NCBI RefSeq assembly: GCF_019891175.1 | Contig: NZ_CP072600.1 | Span: 5,890,001-5,954,000 of the forward strand | Direction of reading: 5' to 3' | Source: Leptothermofonsia sichuanensis E412 | GTDB taxonomy: Bacteria > Cyanobacteriota > Cyanobacteriia > Leptolyngbyales > Leptolyngbyaceae | Length of the DNA stretch: 64,000 nt | In this document: positions 54,526-62,950 of the stretch, one piece after another | How the letters are laid out: each line of letters begins with the position of its first letter | How positions within the stretch are numbered: the stretch's first letter is position 1 | Program-made: the position numbers and the translations under genes | Notes under the pieces: generated by a model | The model's database searches: none | Told to the model about the DNA's origin: nothing | The model's input: the letters and a program-made list of their open reading frames with translations, nothing else

Positions 54526-55569
54526 ATGCACAAAATTCCCGTAACCGTGGTGACAGGCTTTTTAGGAGCCGGAAAGACAACGCTTGTGCGCCATTTGTTG
54601 CAAAACAATCAGGGTCGCCGCATTGCAGTATTAGTCAACGAGTTTGGCGAAATGGGGATTGATGGTGAATTACTGCGATCGTGTCGCGTGTGTGATGACG
54701 ACGAAGACCCAAATAACAATATTCTGGAACTAGCAAATGGATGTTTGTGTTGCACCGTGCAGGAGGAGTTTTTGCCCACGATGCAGGAGTTGTTAAAGCG
54801 GCGCGATCGCCTTGACTGTATTCTCATCGAAACTTCTGGGTTAGCCCTACCGAAGCCGCTGGTGCAAGCCTTTCGTTGGCCCGAAATTCGCACAGGTGCA
54901 ACTGTAGATGGAGTGGTCACGGTCGTGGATTGTGAAGCACTTGCGAACGGACAGTTTGTCGGTGATTTAGACGCACTCGAAGCGCAACGTCAAGCTGATG
55001 ACAGCCTGGAACATGAAACTCCGATCGAAGAACTGTTTGAGGATCAGTTGGCCTGCGCTGACATGGTGCTGCTGACCAAAGTCGATCGAGTTGATCTGAA
55101 AACCCAAAACAGAATTCAGCAATGGCTACAAAAAGAGCTATCTAATGGCGTGAAAATTGTGCCCTGCAACCAGGGGCAAATTAGCCCAGATTTGTTGCTG
55201 GGATTCAATGCGGCAGTGGAAGATAACCTCGACTCCCGTCCCAGTCATCATGATACGGAGGAAGAGCATGAACATGATGAAGACATTACTTCGGTTCATG
55301 TTGTGCTAGACCAGGCATTTGAACCCACGGAGTTGGTTAGCCGCTTGCAATCGCTGGTGCAGCAGCATGAAATTTACCGGATTAAGGGCTTTGTGGCAGT
55401 GCCCAATAAGGTAATGCGGTTAGTCGTTCAGGGCGTAGGGAATCGGTTTGACACCTTTTATGATCGCCCTTGGCAACCCGATGAACCCCATCAAACTCGA
55501 TTGGTTTTCATTGGGCGATCGCTCCAGCAAAACCAGATTTCTACAGCCCTGCTAGCTACCTGCGCCTGA
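54526..55569 (+). CDS. COG0523/CobW-type metallochaperone GTPase
   Basis: A 347-residue G3E GTPase. Walker A GFLGAGKT is at 11-18; the metal-binding CxCC motif is GCLCC at 72-76; later G-motifs include LLTKVDRVD. A histidine-rich acidic insert (SHHDTEEEHEHDED, about 245-260) may bind metal. The C-terminal CobW_C domain ends near residue 340. Members deliver cobalt, zinc or nickel; the cobalt option is favoured here by the riboswitch and corrinoid context but not proved. It precedes the Fur-box operon by 135 nt. Confidence 0.92.
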   Translation: MHKIPVTVVTGFLGAGKTTLVRHLLQNNQGRRIAVLVNEFGEMGIDGELLRSCRVCDDDEDPNNNILELANGCLCCTVQEEFLPTMQELLKRRDRLDCILIETSGLALPKPLVQAFRWPEIRTGATVDGVVTVVDCEALANGQFVGDLDALEAQRQADDSLEHETPIEELFEDQLACADMVLLTKVDRVDLKTQNRIQQWLQKELSNGVKIVPCNQGQISPDLLLGFNAAVEDNLDSRPSHHDTEEEHEHDEDITSVHVVLDQAFEPTELVSRLQSLVQQHEIYRIKGFVAVPNKVMRLVVQGVGNRFDTFYDRPWQPDEPHQTRLVFIGRSLQQNQISTALLATCA

Positions 55570-55649
55570 GTTGGTTTAAGCAGTCCTGTGAGTCATCGGT
55601 TCTGGCTTGAATGAGTCAGCCTCAGGGATTGAAGGTTTACATTCAGAAT

Positions 55650-55668
55650 GAGAATAATAATCATTCTC
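55650..55668 (+). promoter_or_regulatory. Fur box before the TonB-dependent receptor
   Basis: GAGAATAATAATCATTCTC is an almost palindromic 19-mer matching 16 of 19 positions of the Fur consensus (GATAATGATAATCATTATC). A TATAAT -10 element follows at 55678-55683, so Fur bound here would cover the -35 region. Iron repression by FurA is inferred. Confidence 0.88.
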
Positions 55669-55710
55669 ATTTTATATTATAATGACCCCTATTGTGTGAG
55701 GAATATGAAG

Positions 55711-57885
55711 ATGAGTCGTTGGTATCCTGTTGTCGCTTTGAGATGGGTTGTGGGCGGATTAGCTCTATTGCCGCTTCCTGGACAAGCGATGCCTGGTGCG
55801 TCAATCTTACTGAAACCGGGAGAAACAGTAATCACGGCACAAGAGTCGCCCAGTCCAGTCCCTAGCCCTGCTCCAACCCTGCCAGTCCAAGCGGATGAAC
55901 TCGATGAGGATGAGGAAGAATTAATCATCATCGAGCGGATTCTCCGGCAACCTGTATCTACGCCAGGACGGGGAGAGGCGACGTTACGAGATTCTACCCG
56001 TCCCACTTATGTGATTAATCGGGAAGAAATTGAACAACGGGGAGCCAGAACCGTGCGAGAGGCTCTGCGCTTTTTGCCGGGAATTTTGGGAGATGGCACT
56101 GTCGGCAGTCAGGTTAACTCCCTCAGCGGGCAGTTTATTCGCGGCTCCAACACAGGGCAAGTACTGATTCTGCTAGACGGCCGTCCGGTGAATAATTTGG
56201 GGGGTGGTGGGTTTGATCTGTCAGAATTTACCACCGATACGATCGAGCGGATTGAGGTGTTGCCCGGTGGAGGCTCCACGCTGTATGGGTCAGATGCCAT
56301 TGGGGGAGTGATCAACATTATTACTCGTCGTCCGAGCAATCGTCCCTTCAGTGTCACAGCAAAAGCCAGCTTTGGCAGCTATGGGTACGATGATCAAACC
56401 TTGCAAGTGAGCGGCACTGTCAATCCTGTTAGCTATTTACTCAGCTACAACCGGATTCAAGCAGATTATCGGTATAAGTTCTCGATTCCCGAAGCCGGAT
56501 TTCGCGGCGAATTGAAGAATGCGGATACGTTGTATAACAACTTGAATGCGCGGTTAGAGGTGAAGTTGAGCGATCGCACCAACCTCAGCTTTAACACCTT
56601 CTACCTGCCCAAAGAACAGGGCGTTCCGGGTGGAGTGCCCGTGCCCTTTCCGATCTTTGGACAGGGCTTCTTCAACTCGCTAACGGATAGTAATCGCAAA
56701 TATACCGACCAGGTTTTGAGTGATGTAACGCTGCGAACTCAATTAGGTGCTGGCAATGATTCTATACTCACCGCCAGATTGTATTTAGACTTTCTCAATA
56801 CTCGATTTGATAATCGTACCGCCTTTGCCGATACTCTTTCGGTGGTACGGGGACAAGCTGTGTTACGCCGCACTCCCCAAATTCAGCAACGGTTTCAGAC
56901 TCAGCAGCGATCGCTGGGCGTACAGGTACAACACAACTGGAAACTGGCTCCGAATCAAACGGTGATTTATGGCTTTGACTATCGCAGCACCAACGTGGAA
57001 AACCTGACTCAAAACCTGGTGACGGATGTGGTACGACTCAATTACGACGATCGCATTGGGCAGGGCGCGGTGTTTGCTCAATACGCGATCGATATTCTGC
57101 CCCAATTCACAGTCAGTGCGGGGTTGCGGCAAGACTTTAGTACGCTGACCAATGGTTCTGCCCTTTCTCCATCAGTTGGAACCAAATTGTTGTTAGGAGA
57201 CACGACCCTCCGTGCCAACTACATTCGCAATTTTCGCACCCCAACCCTGGCAAATCTGTTCAACGCTAACCCCACCAACATTGGTAATCCTGATCTCAAA
57301 CCAGAACGAGGCAATAGTTTTGATATCGGGATTGATCAAAAAATTGGCAACTTTGCCCTGTTGCGATTGACCTACTTCAATAACACTATTTCGGATCTGA
57401 TCGCCTTCCAGCGCATTGCTCCTCCTGTGAACGGTATTTCTGGCACCTGGCAAAATTTGGGTAAAGTTCGCACTCAGGGGTTAGAGGCAGCACTGAATGT
57501 ACAACTTGTGCCGAATGTGTTTGCGTTTGTGGGCTATACCCTCAATGATCCGAAGATTCTTGAAAGCGTGAATCCTAATGAGGCAGGCAGAGAACTTCGC
57601 TTTGCCGGAGCCGATAAACTAAACCTGGGCATCTGGTATGAGAATCGATCGGGCTGGTATGCCGGATTGCTAATGAACTCTCTGAGCAGCTACCCCACCA
57701 ATAATCTCAATACGGAGTTTCTTTCTGGCTATACCACGTTTGATTTTAGATTGCGGGTTCCTATGACTCGTCAACTCATGCTCAATTTCAGTGTTGATAA
57801 TATTTTCGATCAACGCTATCAAGTGTTCGCAGGGTTTCCAGACGGAGGGCGCATGTTTCAAGGAGGAATCAGATATGAGTTTTAA
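55711..57885 (+). CDS. TonB-dependent outer-membrane receptor
   Basis: A 724-residue receptor for scarce metal complexes. Signal peptide (about 1-28, ending PGQAMPG), a proline-rich acidic stretch (about 45-75, including DELDEDEEELIIIE), plug domain (about 85-200; RGSNTGQVLILLDGRPV and GSDAIGGVINIITRRP) and a 22-strand barrel ending GGIRYEF. ATG at 55711 has GAGG nine bases upstream; 55705 is possible. An earlier in-frame ATG at 55648 falls inside the Fur box. Ligand not shown: siderophore, haem-like or corrinoid complex are all possible. First gene of a five-gene operon. Confidence 0.94.
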   Translation: MSRWYPVVALRWVVGGLALLPLPGQAMPGASILLKPGETVITAQESPSPVPSPAPTLPVQADELDEDEEELIIIERILRQPVSTPGRGEATLRDSTRPTYVINREEIEQRGARTVREALRFLPGILGDGTVGSQVNSLSGQFIRGSNTGQVLILLDGRPVNNLGGGGFDLSEFTTDTIERIEVLPGGGSTLYGSDAIGGVINIITRRPSNRPFSVTAKASFGSYGYDDQTLQVSGTVNPVSYLLSYNRIQADYRYKFSIPEAGFRGELKNADTLYNNLNARLEVKLSDRTNLSFNTFYLPKEQGVPGGVPVPFPIFGQGFFNSLTDSNRKYTDQVLSDVTLRTQLGAGNDSILTARLYLDFLNTRFDNRTAFADTLSVVRGQAVLRRTPQIQQRFQTQQRSLGVQVQHNWKLAPNQTVIYGFDYRSTNVENLTQNLVTDVVRLNYDDRIGQGAVFAQYAIDILPQFTVSAGLRQDFSTLTNGSALSPSVGTKLLLGDTTLRANYIRNFRTPTLANLFNANPTNIGNPDLKPERGNSFDIGIDQKIGNFALLRLTYFNNTISDLIAFQRIAPPVNGISGTWQNLGKVRTQGLEAALNVQLVPNVFAFVGYTLNDPKILESVNPNEAGRELRFAGADKLNLGIWYENRSGWYAGLLMNSLSSYPTNNLNTEFLSGYTTFDFRLRVPMTRQLMLNFSVDNIFDQRYQVFAGFPDGGRMFQGGIRYEF

Positions 57886-58780
57886 GGAGAATCAAATTAT
57901 GACCCAATTTAGTCGCCAGGTGACACCGTTGCACCGATCAACTGAGGAGTCGTTACCCAATGGAGGGCGGATTGAGTACGAAGAGTTTCCAGTCGAGATT
58001 GATGTGTTAGGTCCACTGCTCTATTCGCTGTTTCATGACCATTGGCAAGAGGTGGGCTTGGGTCACATGGTAGACGGCAGCGTGTTGGAATTGGAGTTTA
58101 CCCAGGCTCCTAAAATTATTCGCCTGTACGATGGTTATTTAACCGTGGTTGCCCAAGGTTGGCATATGCATTTATGTGTGGAGGAAAATCAGGGAGGACC
58201 TGATTCTGCCACACCAGAAGAACTACGACGGAAACGGTTAGTCAGTCGTGCTGCCCTGTACCGACGGTTCAATCCACGCGGTCAGGCACGCAGTTGGGGC
58301 ATTCAGTTTTGGAATGGGGCAGACGAACGGATGATGAATGTGTTTTTGCCGAATCCGTTTGTCGGTGAGAATGAAGATTTGCTACCAGAGAACAAGCCCG
58401 ATCGCACCAAGCTGAAATTGTATGATCAGTTGCGCGAAATTTATGTGTTGGGCAATGCGCCCATCCCTTATGAAACAAATCCGTTGAAGCGCCCGTTTAT
58501 CTCCGTCTGTCGCTCCAGTCGATGTAATCCATCACTCAATTGGCAACCCATTTATGAGGCGTTGCAGAATGCCGTAGAGCAAGCAGATTTGGAGGTAGAC
58601 GTGATTCATTCCGGTTGCTTAGAGGTCTGCAAATTGGGTCCAGTCGTGTTTTACTCGAATGACCGCACCTGGTATACCCGCGTCACGCCTGAGTTGGCAC
58701 ATCAAATCGTGCAGAAGCATCTTGAGAAGGGCGAAAAAATCGAGTCTCATTTGTATCCTCCGGTTGCAACACCATGGTGA
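57875..58780 (+). CDS. two-domain protein with ferredoxin-like C-terminus
   Basis: A 301-residue protein overlapping the receptor gene by 11 nt. The N-terminal domain (about 30-210, with LLYSLFHDHWQEVGLGHMV and DGYLTVVAQGWHMHLCVEE) has no family I know. The C-terminal 90 residues carry two cysteine pairs, VCRSSRC and GCLEVC, in a thioredoxin-like ferredoxin fold, as in the protein at 39010. ATG 57875 has AGGAGG eight bases upstream; ATG 57899 is nearly as good. A cytoplasmic redox protein, perhaps reducing the imported metal complex, is inferred from position. Confidence 0.82.
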   Translation: MSFKENQIMTQFSRQVTPLHRSTEESLPNGGRIEYEEFPVEIDVLGPLLYSLFHDHWQEVGLGHMVDGSVLELEFTQAPKIIRLYDGYLTVVAQGWHMHLCVEENQGGPDSATPEELRRKRLVSRAALYRRFNPRGQARSWGIQFWNGADERMMNVFLPNPFVGENEDLLPENKPDRTKLKLYDQLREIYVLGNAPIPYETNPLKRPFISVCRSSRCNPSLNWQPIYEALQNAVEQADLEVDVIHSGCLEVCKLGPVVFYSNDRTWYTRVTPELAHQIVQKHLEKGEKIESHLYPPVATPW

Positions 58781-59970
58781 AAAACTTGGGTCATTGGCTG
58801 ATGTGTTTGGGAGGCACGATCGCTCTATCCTCCTGTGCAATCACACCAGCTTCAAACCTCTCTGCATCCAACCCAGAGTGTGTGCAAAACTATCGCGCTG
58901 AGGTGGATTACTTTCCTAATAAAATCCGCCTCACCGATGCTCAAGGATTTACAGTGACGTATCACAAGCACTATAAAGTTGTGTCGGTGAATCGTCCCTG
59001 GAAAGATTCTAAAACTCAGTTTCAATATGTGCTGGTGCAGTGTGGAACTCCGATTCCTCAAGGGTTTAAACCCGAACAAATTGTCCAAGTTCCAGTGCAA
59101 TCAATCGTTACGTTATCGACGACTCATCTTGTCCCATTGCAACGATTGGGTGTGCTCGATCGCTTAGTCGGCATCAGCAGTTTCAAAGATGTGACCACAC
59201 CCGCTGTGAGTGAAAAAATTGGACAAAATAAACTCACAGAAGTGGGCAATACGAGCAATCTAAATGTGGAGAAAATTCTGGAACTGTCGCCCCAATTGGT
59301 CACGACCTTCGGGACTGGCAACCCGCAGCGCGATGCCCATCCAAAGTTGTTGGAGGCGGGTCTGAGAGTTGCTATTGTGGCGGAGTATATGGAATCGACT
59401 CCCTTGGGACAGGCAGAATGGATGAAATTTTTGTCCCTCTTTTTCAACAAAGAAGCGGTAGCCGAACGTAGCTTTGCCGAAACTCGTCAACGCTACCAGG
59501 CGATCGCCGCCAAAACAAAATCAGTCAAAACTAAACCAACTGTTTTCTCTGGCTTCGATCGTTGGGGCACCTGGTATGTTCCGGGTGGGGACAGTTATGT
59601 AGCAACGTTTTTTCGAGATGCAGGTGCCAATTATCTTTGGGCAAATGAACGTACTCCTGGTAGTGTGCAATTGAATTTTGAGCAAGTCTACGATCGCGCC
59701 GCCCAAGCTCAATATTGGATTGTGAATGCCCATAGTATTAAAACTCGTTCTGAGTTGCTGGCAGCCGATGCTCGTTATCAAGGGTTTGCGGCACTACAAG
59801 CGAACAACGTGTTTAGTCCCACCGCAAAGCTGAATGCTCAAGGCGGAAACGACTACTGGCAAGGCGGCATCGCCAACCCAGATCTGATCCTGGCAGATCT
59901 GGTGAAAATCTTTCATCCCGACTTAGTGCCCGATCACCAGTTTGTTTATCATCGACAATTACCCCAATGA
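58774..59970 (+). CDS. FecB/BtuF-type substrate-binding lipoprotein
   Basis: A 398-residue periplasmic binding protein. The lipobox LSSC is at the end of the signal peptide. The two-lobed TroA/BtuF fold is indicated by VGISSFKDVTTPAVSEKIG, the NVEKILELSPQLVTTFG block and the distal FDRWGTWYVPGGDSYVATFFRDAGANYLW. It overlaps the upstream gene by 7 nt and the permease by 4 nt. Members bind siderophores, haem or cobalamin. Confidence 0.92.
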   Translation: MVKNLGHWLMCLGGTIALSSCAITPASNLSASNPECVQNYRAEVDYFPNKIRLTDAQGFTVTYHKHYKVVSVNRPWKDSKTQFQYVLVQCGTPIPQGFKPEQIVQVPVQSIVTLSTTHLVPLQRLGVLDRLVGISSFKDVTTPAVSEKIGQNKLTEVGNTSNLNVEKILELSPQLVTTFGTGNPQRDAHPKLLEAGLRVAIVAEYMESTPLGQAEWMKFLSLFFNKEAVAERSFAETRQRYQAIAAKTKSVKTKPTVFSGFDRWGTWYVPGGDSYVATFFRDAGANYLWANERTPGSVQLNFEQVYDRAAQAQYWIVNAHSIKTRSELLAADARYQGFAALQANNVFSPTAKLNAQGGNDYWQGGIANPDLILADLVKIFHPDLVPDHQFVYHRQLPQ

Positions 59971-60986
59971 AGTGGTCTAAGTCTCTATCACGACCTTTGT
60001 TGCTCAGTAGTTTGGCGGGTGGACTGCTGCTGCTGTTTACCCTCAGTTTGGCGCTCGGCACTGTGCCGATTCCGCTCTCCGAAGTGATAACCACGCTACT
60101 GGGCGGCACACCAACCAAACCGGGATGGGGCAACATTATCTGGCAATTTCGCTTACCGCGATCGCTGACGGCAATGCTGGCGGGGTCTGCGCTAGCCGTC
60201 AGCGGCTTACAATTGCAAACTCTGTTTAATAACCCGCTGGCGGGTCCGTTTGTTCTGGGCATTAGTTCGGGTGCCAGTTTGGGCGTGGCGATCGTTGTGC
60301 TGGCTTCTCAGCAACTCGGATTTCTATCTGGAGACATCAGCATCATTACCGCCGCCTGTCTGGGAGCCGCCAGCGTTGCAGCGTTGGTGATTGTGGTGGG
60401 CAAACTGGTTCGCAGTGCGATCGCCCTGTTAGTCTTAGGACTGATGTTTGGCTATGCTACGGGCGCAATGGTCAACATTTTGCTGCAACTCGGTTCTGCC
60501 CAACAGGTACAGCAATTTGTGATCTGGACATTCGGCAGTTTTGGCGGTGTAACCTGGGCGCAACTGCCCTTGATGGCGAGCGGAATTATCTTGGGCAGCG
60601 CGATCGCCCTGATCACTACGGCGGCACTGAATGTGATGCTACTGGGTGAAATGCAAGCGCAATCTTTAGGCGTGAATTTGCAGCGACTCCGGCTCCTGGT
60701 GCTACTCAGTTCTTCTTTGCTAGCAGGCATTGTGACGGCATTTTGTGGACCGATCGCGTTTCTGGGGGTGGCCGTCCCTCATCTCTGTCGGGGGGTGCTG
60801 AAAACGGGTGATTTGCGCTGGCTCTTACCCGGAGTGGTAATGGTCGGGGCGGGGCTGGCACTCGTGGCAGATCTGCTGTCTCAAGTGCTGGTGCGATCGG
60901 CGGTGTTGCCGCTCAATTCGGTCACGGCTCTGATTGGCACTCCCATTCTGATTTGGGTGGTTCTCCGAAGTCGAGCCACGTATTAA
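59967..60986 (+). CDS. FecCD-type ABC permease
   Basis: A 339-residue inner-membrane permease of the BtuC/FecCD family with about ten helices. Diagnostic parts: RLPRSLTAMLAGSALAVSGLQLQTLFNNPLAGPFVLGISSGASLG (read in pieces), GPIAFLGVAVPHLCR and LPLNSVTALIGTPILIWVVLR. It overlaps the binding-protein gene by 4 nt. It forms a transporter with the next ATPase. Confidence 0.95.
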   Translation: MKWSKSLSRPLLLSSLAGGLLLLFTLSLALGTVPIPLSEVITTLLGGTPTKPGWGNIIWQFRLPRSLTAMLAGSALAVSGLQLQTLFNNPLAGPFVLGISSGASLGVAIVVLASQQLGFLSGDISIITAACLGAASVAALVIVVGKLVRSAIALLVLGLMFGYATGAMVNILLQLGSAQQVQQFVIWTFGSFGGVTWAQLPLMASGIILGSAIALITTAALNVMLLGEMQAQSLGVNLQRLRLLVLLSSSLLAGIVTAFCGPIAFLGVAVPHLCRGVLKTGDLRWLLPGVVMVGAGLALVADLLSQVLVRSAVLPLNSVTALIGTPILIWVVLRSRATY

Positions 60987-61021
60987 GCGTTCAGTTTCCA
61001 TTCACTCATTCAAAATCACTG

Positions 61022-61804
61022 ATGACATCCCTATTAGAGATCCGAGGCTTAACGAGCGGCTATCAAGCACAACCGATTGTCAAAGAGGTTTACTTCTCGC
61101 TTGAGCGGGGCGAATGGTTGAGTCTGATTGGTGCCAATGGCTCCGGTAAGTCTACTTTGCTGAAAACGGTCAGCCGCATCTTGCCTCTGCAAGCTGGAGC
61201 CGTGCTACTGGATGGTAAAGCCATTCACACTCAACCTGCCGCGACTGTTGCCAAAACGCTGGCGCTCCTGCCACAACAGCAAATGATTCCCACCGGATTG
61301 ACAGTGCATCAACTAGTTAGCCTTGGGCGCACTCCCCATCAATTCTGGTGGCAGTGGGACTTAACGCCAGACGATCGCCAGCAGGTAGACCAGGCGATCG
61401 CTCAAGTGCAGCTTCAATCTTTCCGCGATCGTCCAGTTGAAACCCTCTCCGGCGGCGAACGACAAAGAGCTTTCCTGGCATTGGCACTCGCACAAAATCC
61501 CAAGGTGTTACTACTGGATGAACCAACGACTTATTTGGATATTCGCTATCAGTTGGAACTATTAGAACTGCTTAAACAGTTAAACCACCAAGGGTTGGCA
61601 GTTCTTACCGTGTTGCATGACATTAACCTGGCAACGCGCTACAGCGATCGTCTTGCCATGCTTTGTAATGGCTGCTTGTGGGCAATTGGTAGCCCAGCTG
61701 ATGTGCTATCTCCAGAAAACTTGCGCCATGTCTTTTCGATTGAAGCCATAACGCTTCAAACTCCGATCGGCTTACAAGTCTGCCCCCTTACTCCCTTGAC
61801 GTAG
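61022..61804 (+). CDS. FecE/BtuD-type ABC ATPase
   Basis: A 260-residue ATPase. Walker A GANGSGKST, signature LSGGERQRAFLALALAQ, Walker B VLLLDEPT and the switch His in VLHDINLA are all present. ATG at 61022 (MTSLLEIRGL) was chosen over a longer frame overlapping the permease. It ends the five-gene operon 35 nt after the permease. A decayed cobJ fragment lies beyond it. Confidence 0.96.
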   Translation: MTSLLEIRGLTSGYQAQPIVKEVYFSLERGEWLSLIGANGSGKSTLLKTVSRILPLQAGAVLLDGKAIHTQPAATVAKTLALLPQQQMIPTGLTVHQLVSLGRTPHQFWWQWDLTPDDRQQVDQAIAQVQLQSFRDRPVETLSGGERQRAFLALALAQNPKVLLLDEPTTYLDIRYQLELLELLKQLNHQGLAVLTVLHDINLATRYSDRLAMLCNGCLWAIGSPADVLSPENLRHVFSIEAITLQTPIGLQVCPLTPLT

Positions 61805-61929
61805 GCTTAGTACCGCACCTGAACTTATTTATGATTTATCCAGACATTCTGGAAGGAGGACGGCAAGAAGGACAGCGGGTGCATTCGATTGAGGAGATTA
61901 TGGTGTTGGAGAGAACCGCTTCCCCAGCT

Positions 61930-62235
61930 TCAATAGTGCCTTGGAGTGTACACCCATTGCTTGTCCTGTCGCTGTTGAACAATCCGAGTTTTACTGGAGC
62001 TAATCAAAATCACCGTTCGCATATCAGCATCCTCGATCGCCAACTGATCTGGCGATTTAACCGTCACCGCTTGTTCGGGGCTACCCAAATTACGGGCTAA
62101 CACGATCGGCGTTTGGGGCGATCTCCATTGCAACAACAGTTCCTTTGCTTTTTCCAGTTGCTAGGCATGTTGTTTAGAAACGGGAGTGTAAAAGGTGATC
62201 GCAAGGATTACTTGGCAAACTGTACACTGAGCCAT
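61930..62235 (-). pseudogene. cobJ remnant (precorrin-3B C17-methyltransferase)
   Basis: On the minus strand the C-terminal part of a CobJ-like protein can be read: ILAITFYTPVSKQHA, an in-frame amber stop (62161-62163), QLEKAKELLLQWRSPQ, TPIVLARNLGSPEQAVTVKS, then MRTVILISSSKTRIVQQ and the typical end WVYTPRHY. The 5' two-thirds are missing. CobJ belongs to B12 ring synthesis. The remnant suggests a lost or relocated corrin-synthesis gene next to the uptake operon. Assignment rests on these recognisable motifs. Confidence 0.75.
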
Positions 62236-62373
62236 CCGACTACCTGTTTTGCTGGTTAAGCATCCTAGCTTTTTTTTAGGGAATAAACTTTACCAAAAAT
62301 CAAGAGTTTTGTTCCCTAAGTTAACCTTAGAGCTATCGCTCCAACGCTTTCAGACGTTTAATCTCTGAGCGAT

Positions 62374-62814
62374 ATGGAGCATTATCTTAACTTCAACCTG
62401 GTTGGTGAACCCCAACGCTTTCATGTGAGTCTCCCTTGGAGCAATCTCCATACCATCAATTTCAACGCCGTTGACGCGCATCTGAAAAGTGTGGTGCCAG
62501 AAGCAATCTACGATCGTACCCGCAAACTTAAACCCAGCGAGTATACCCCCGAACTCGAAAGTATCGACTTTCATCATTGGCTCCGGCAAGCGCAAACCAA
62601 TACAGGCACTGCCATGAACCCATATCAACAAGAACTCACCAAGTTGGTTGGTGGTCAGGTTCATCATGCTGGACTCACTCAGGATGGCTACCCTTACCTG
62701 ATTGTGAGGCAACCAGCTTCAGAGATGTTCTTTTATGTAATCGCCCAGGCAAATCCAGAGGGCACCAGTATTGGGTTCCTGCACATCACCGAGCGATCAG
62801 GAAACATCACCTGA
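62374..62814 (+). CDS. conserved hypothetical protein
   Basis: A 146-residue soluble protein I do not recognise. It begins MEHYLNFNLVGEPQRFHVSLPW and has a helical middle (DFHHWLRQAQTNTGTAMNPYQQELTKLV) and a beta-rich end (GYPYLIVRQPASEMFFYVIAQ). It stands between the cobJ remnant and the IS4-type element. The start ATG is preceded by GAGCGAT, a weak site. Confidence 0.55.
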   Translation: MEHYLNFNLVGEPQRFHVSLPWSNLHTINFNAVDAHLKSVVPEAIYDRTRKLKPSEYTPELESIDFHHWLRQAQTNTGTAMNPYQQELTKLVGGQVHHAGLTQDGYPYLIVRQPASEMFFYVIAQANPEGTSIGFLHITERSGNIT

Positions 62815-62950
62815 GAATATCAAAATCCTTTCCTACGAACTCCTTCAGACCTCAGTACAGGACAAAACTTGTCAATTGAGGCACACAGAGGGTTGAAAAC
62901 TTAGGCGGGAAGGGGTTTCCTAGGAATAACAACAAACCAACGAGACCCCC

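Noticed and set aside
55648-55710. Earlier start of the TonB-dependent receptor at 55648
   Set aside because: That ATG is part of the Fur box and lies upstream of the likely -10 element; the signal peptide begins at 55705/55711.
61831-62100. 89-codon plus-strand frame after the ATPase gene
   Set aside because: Most of it is opposite the cobJ remnant; its first 30 codons (from GGRQEGQRVHSIEEI) match nothing I know.
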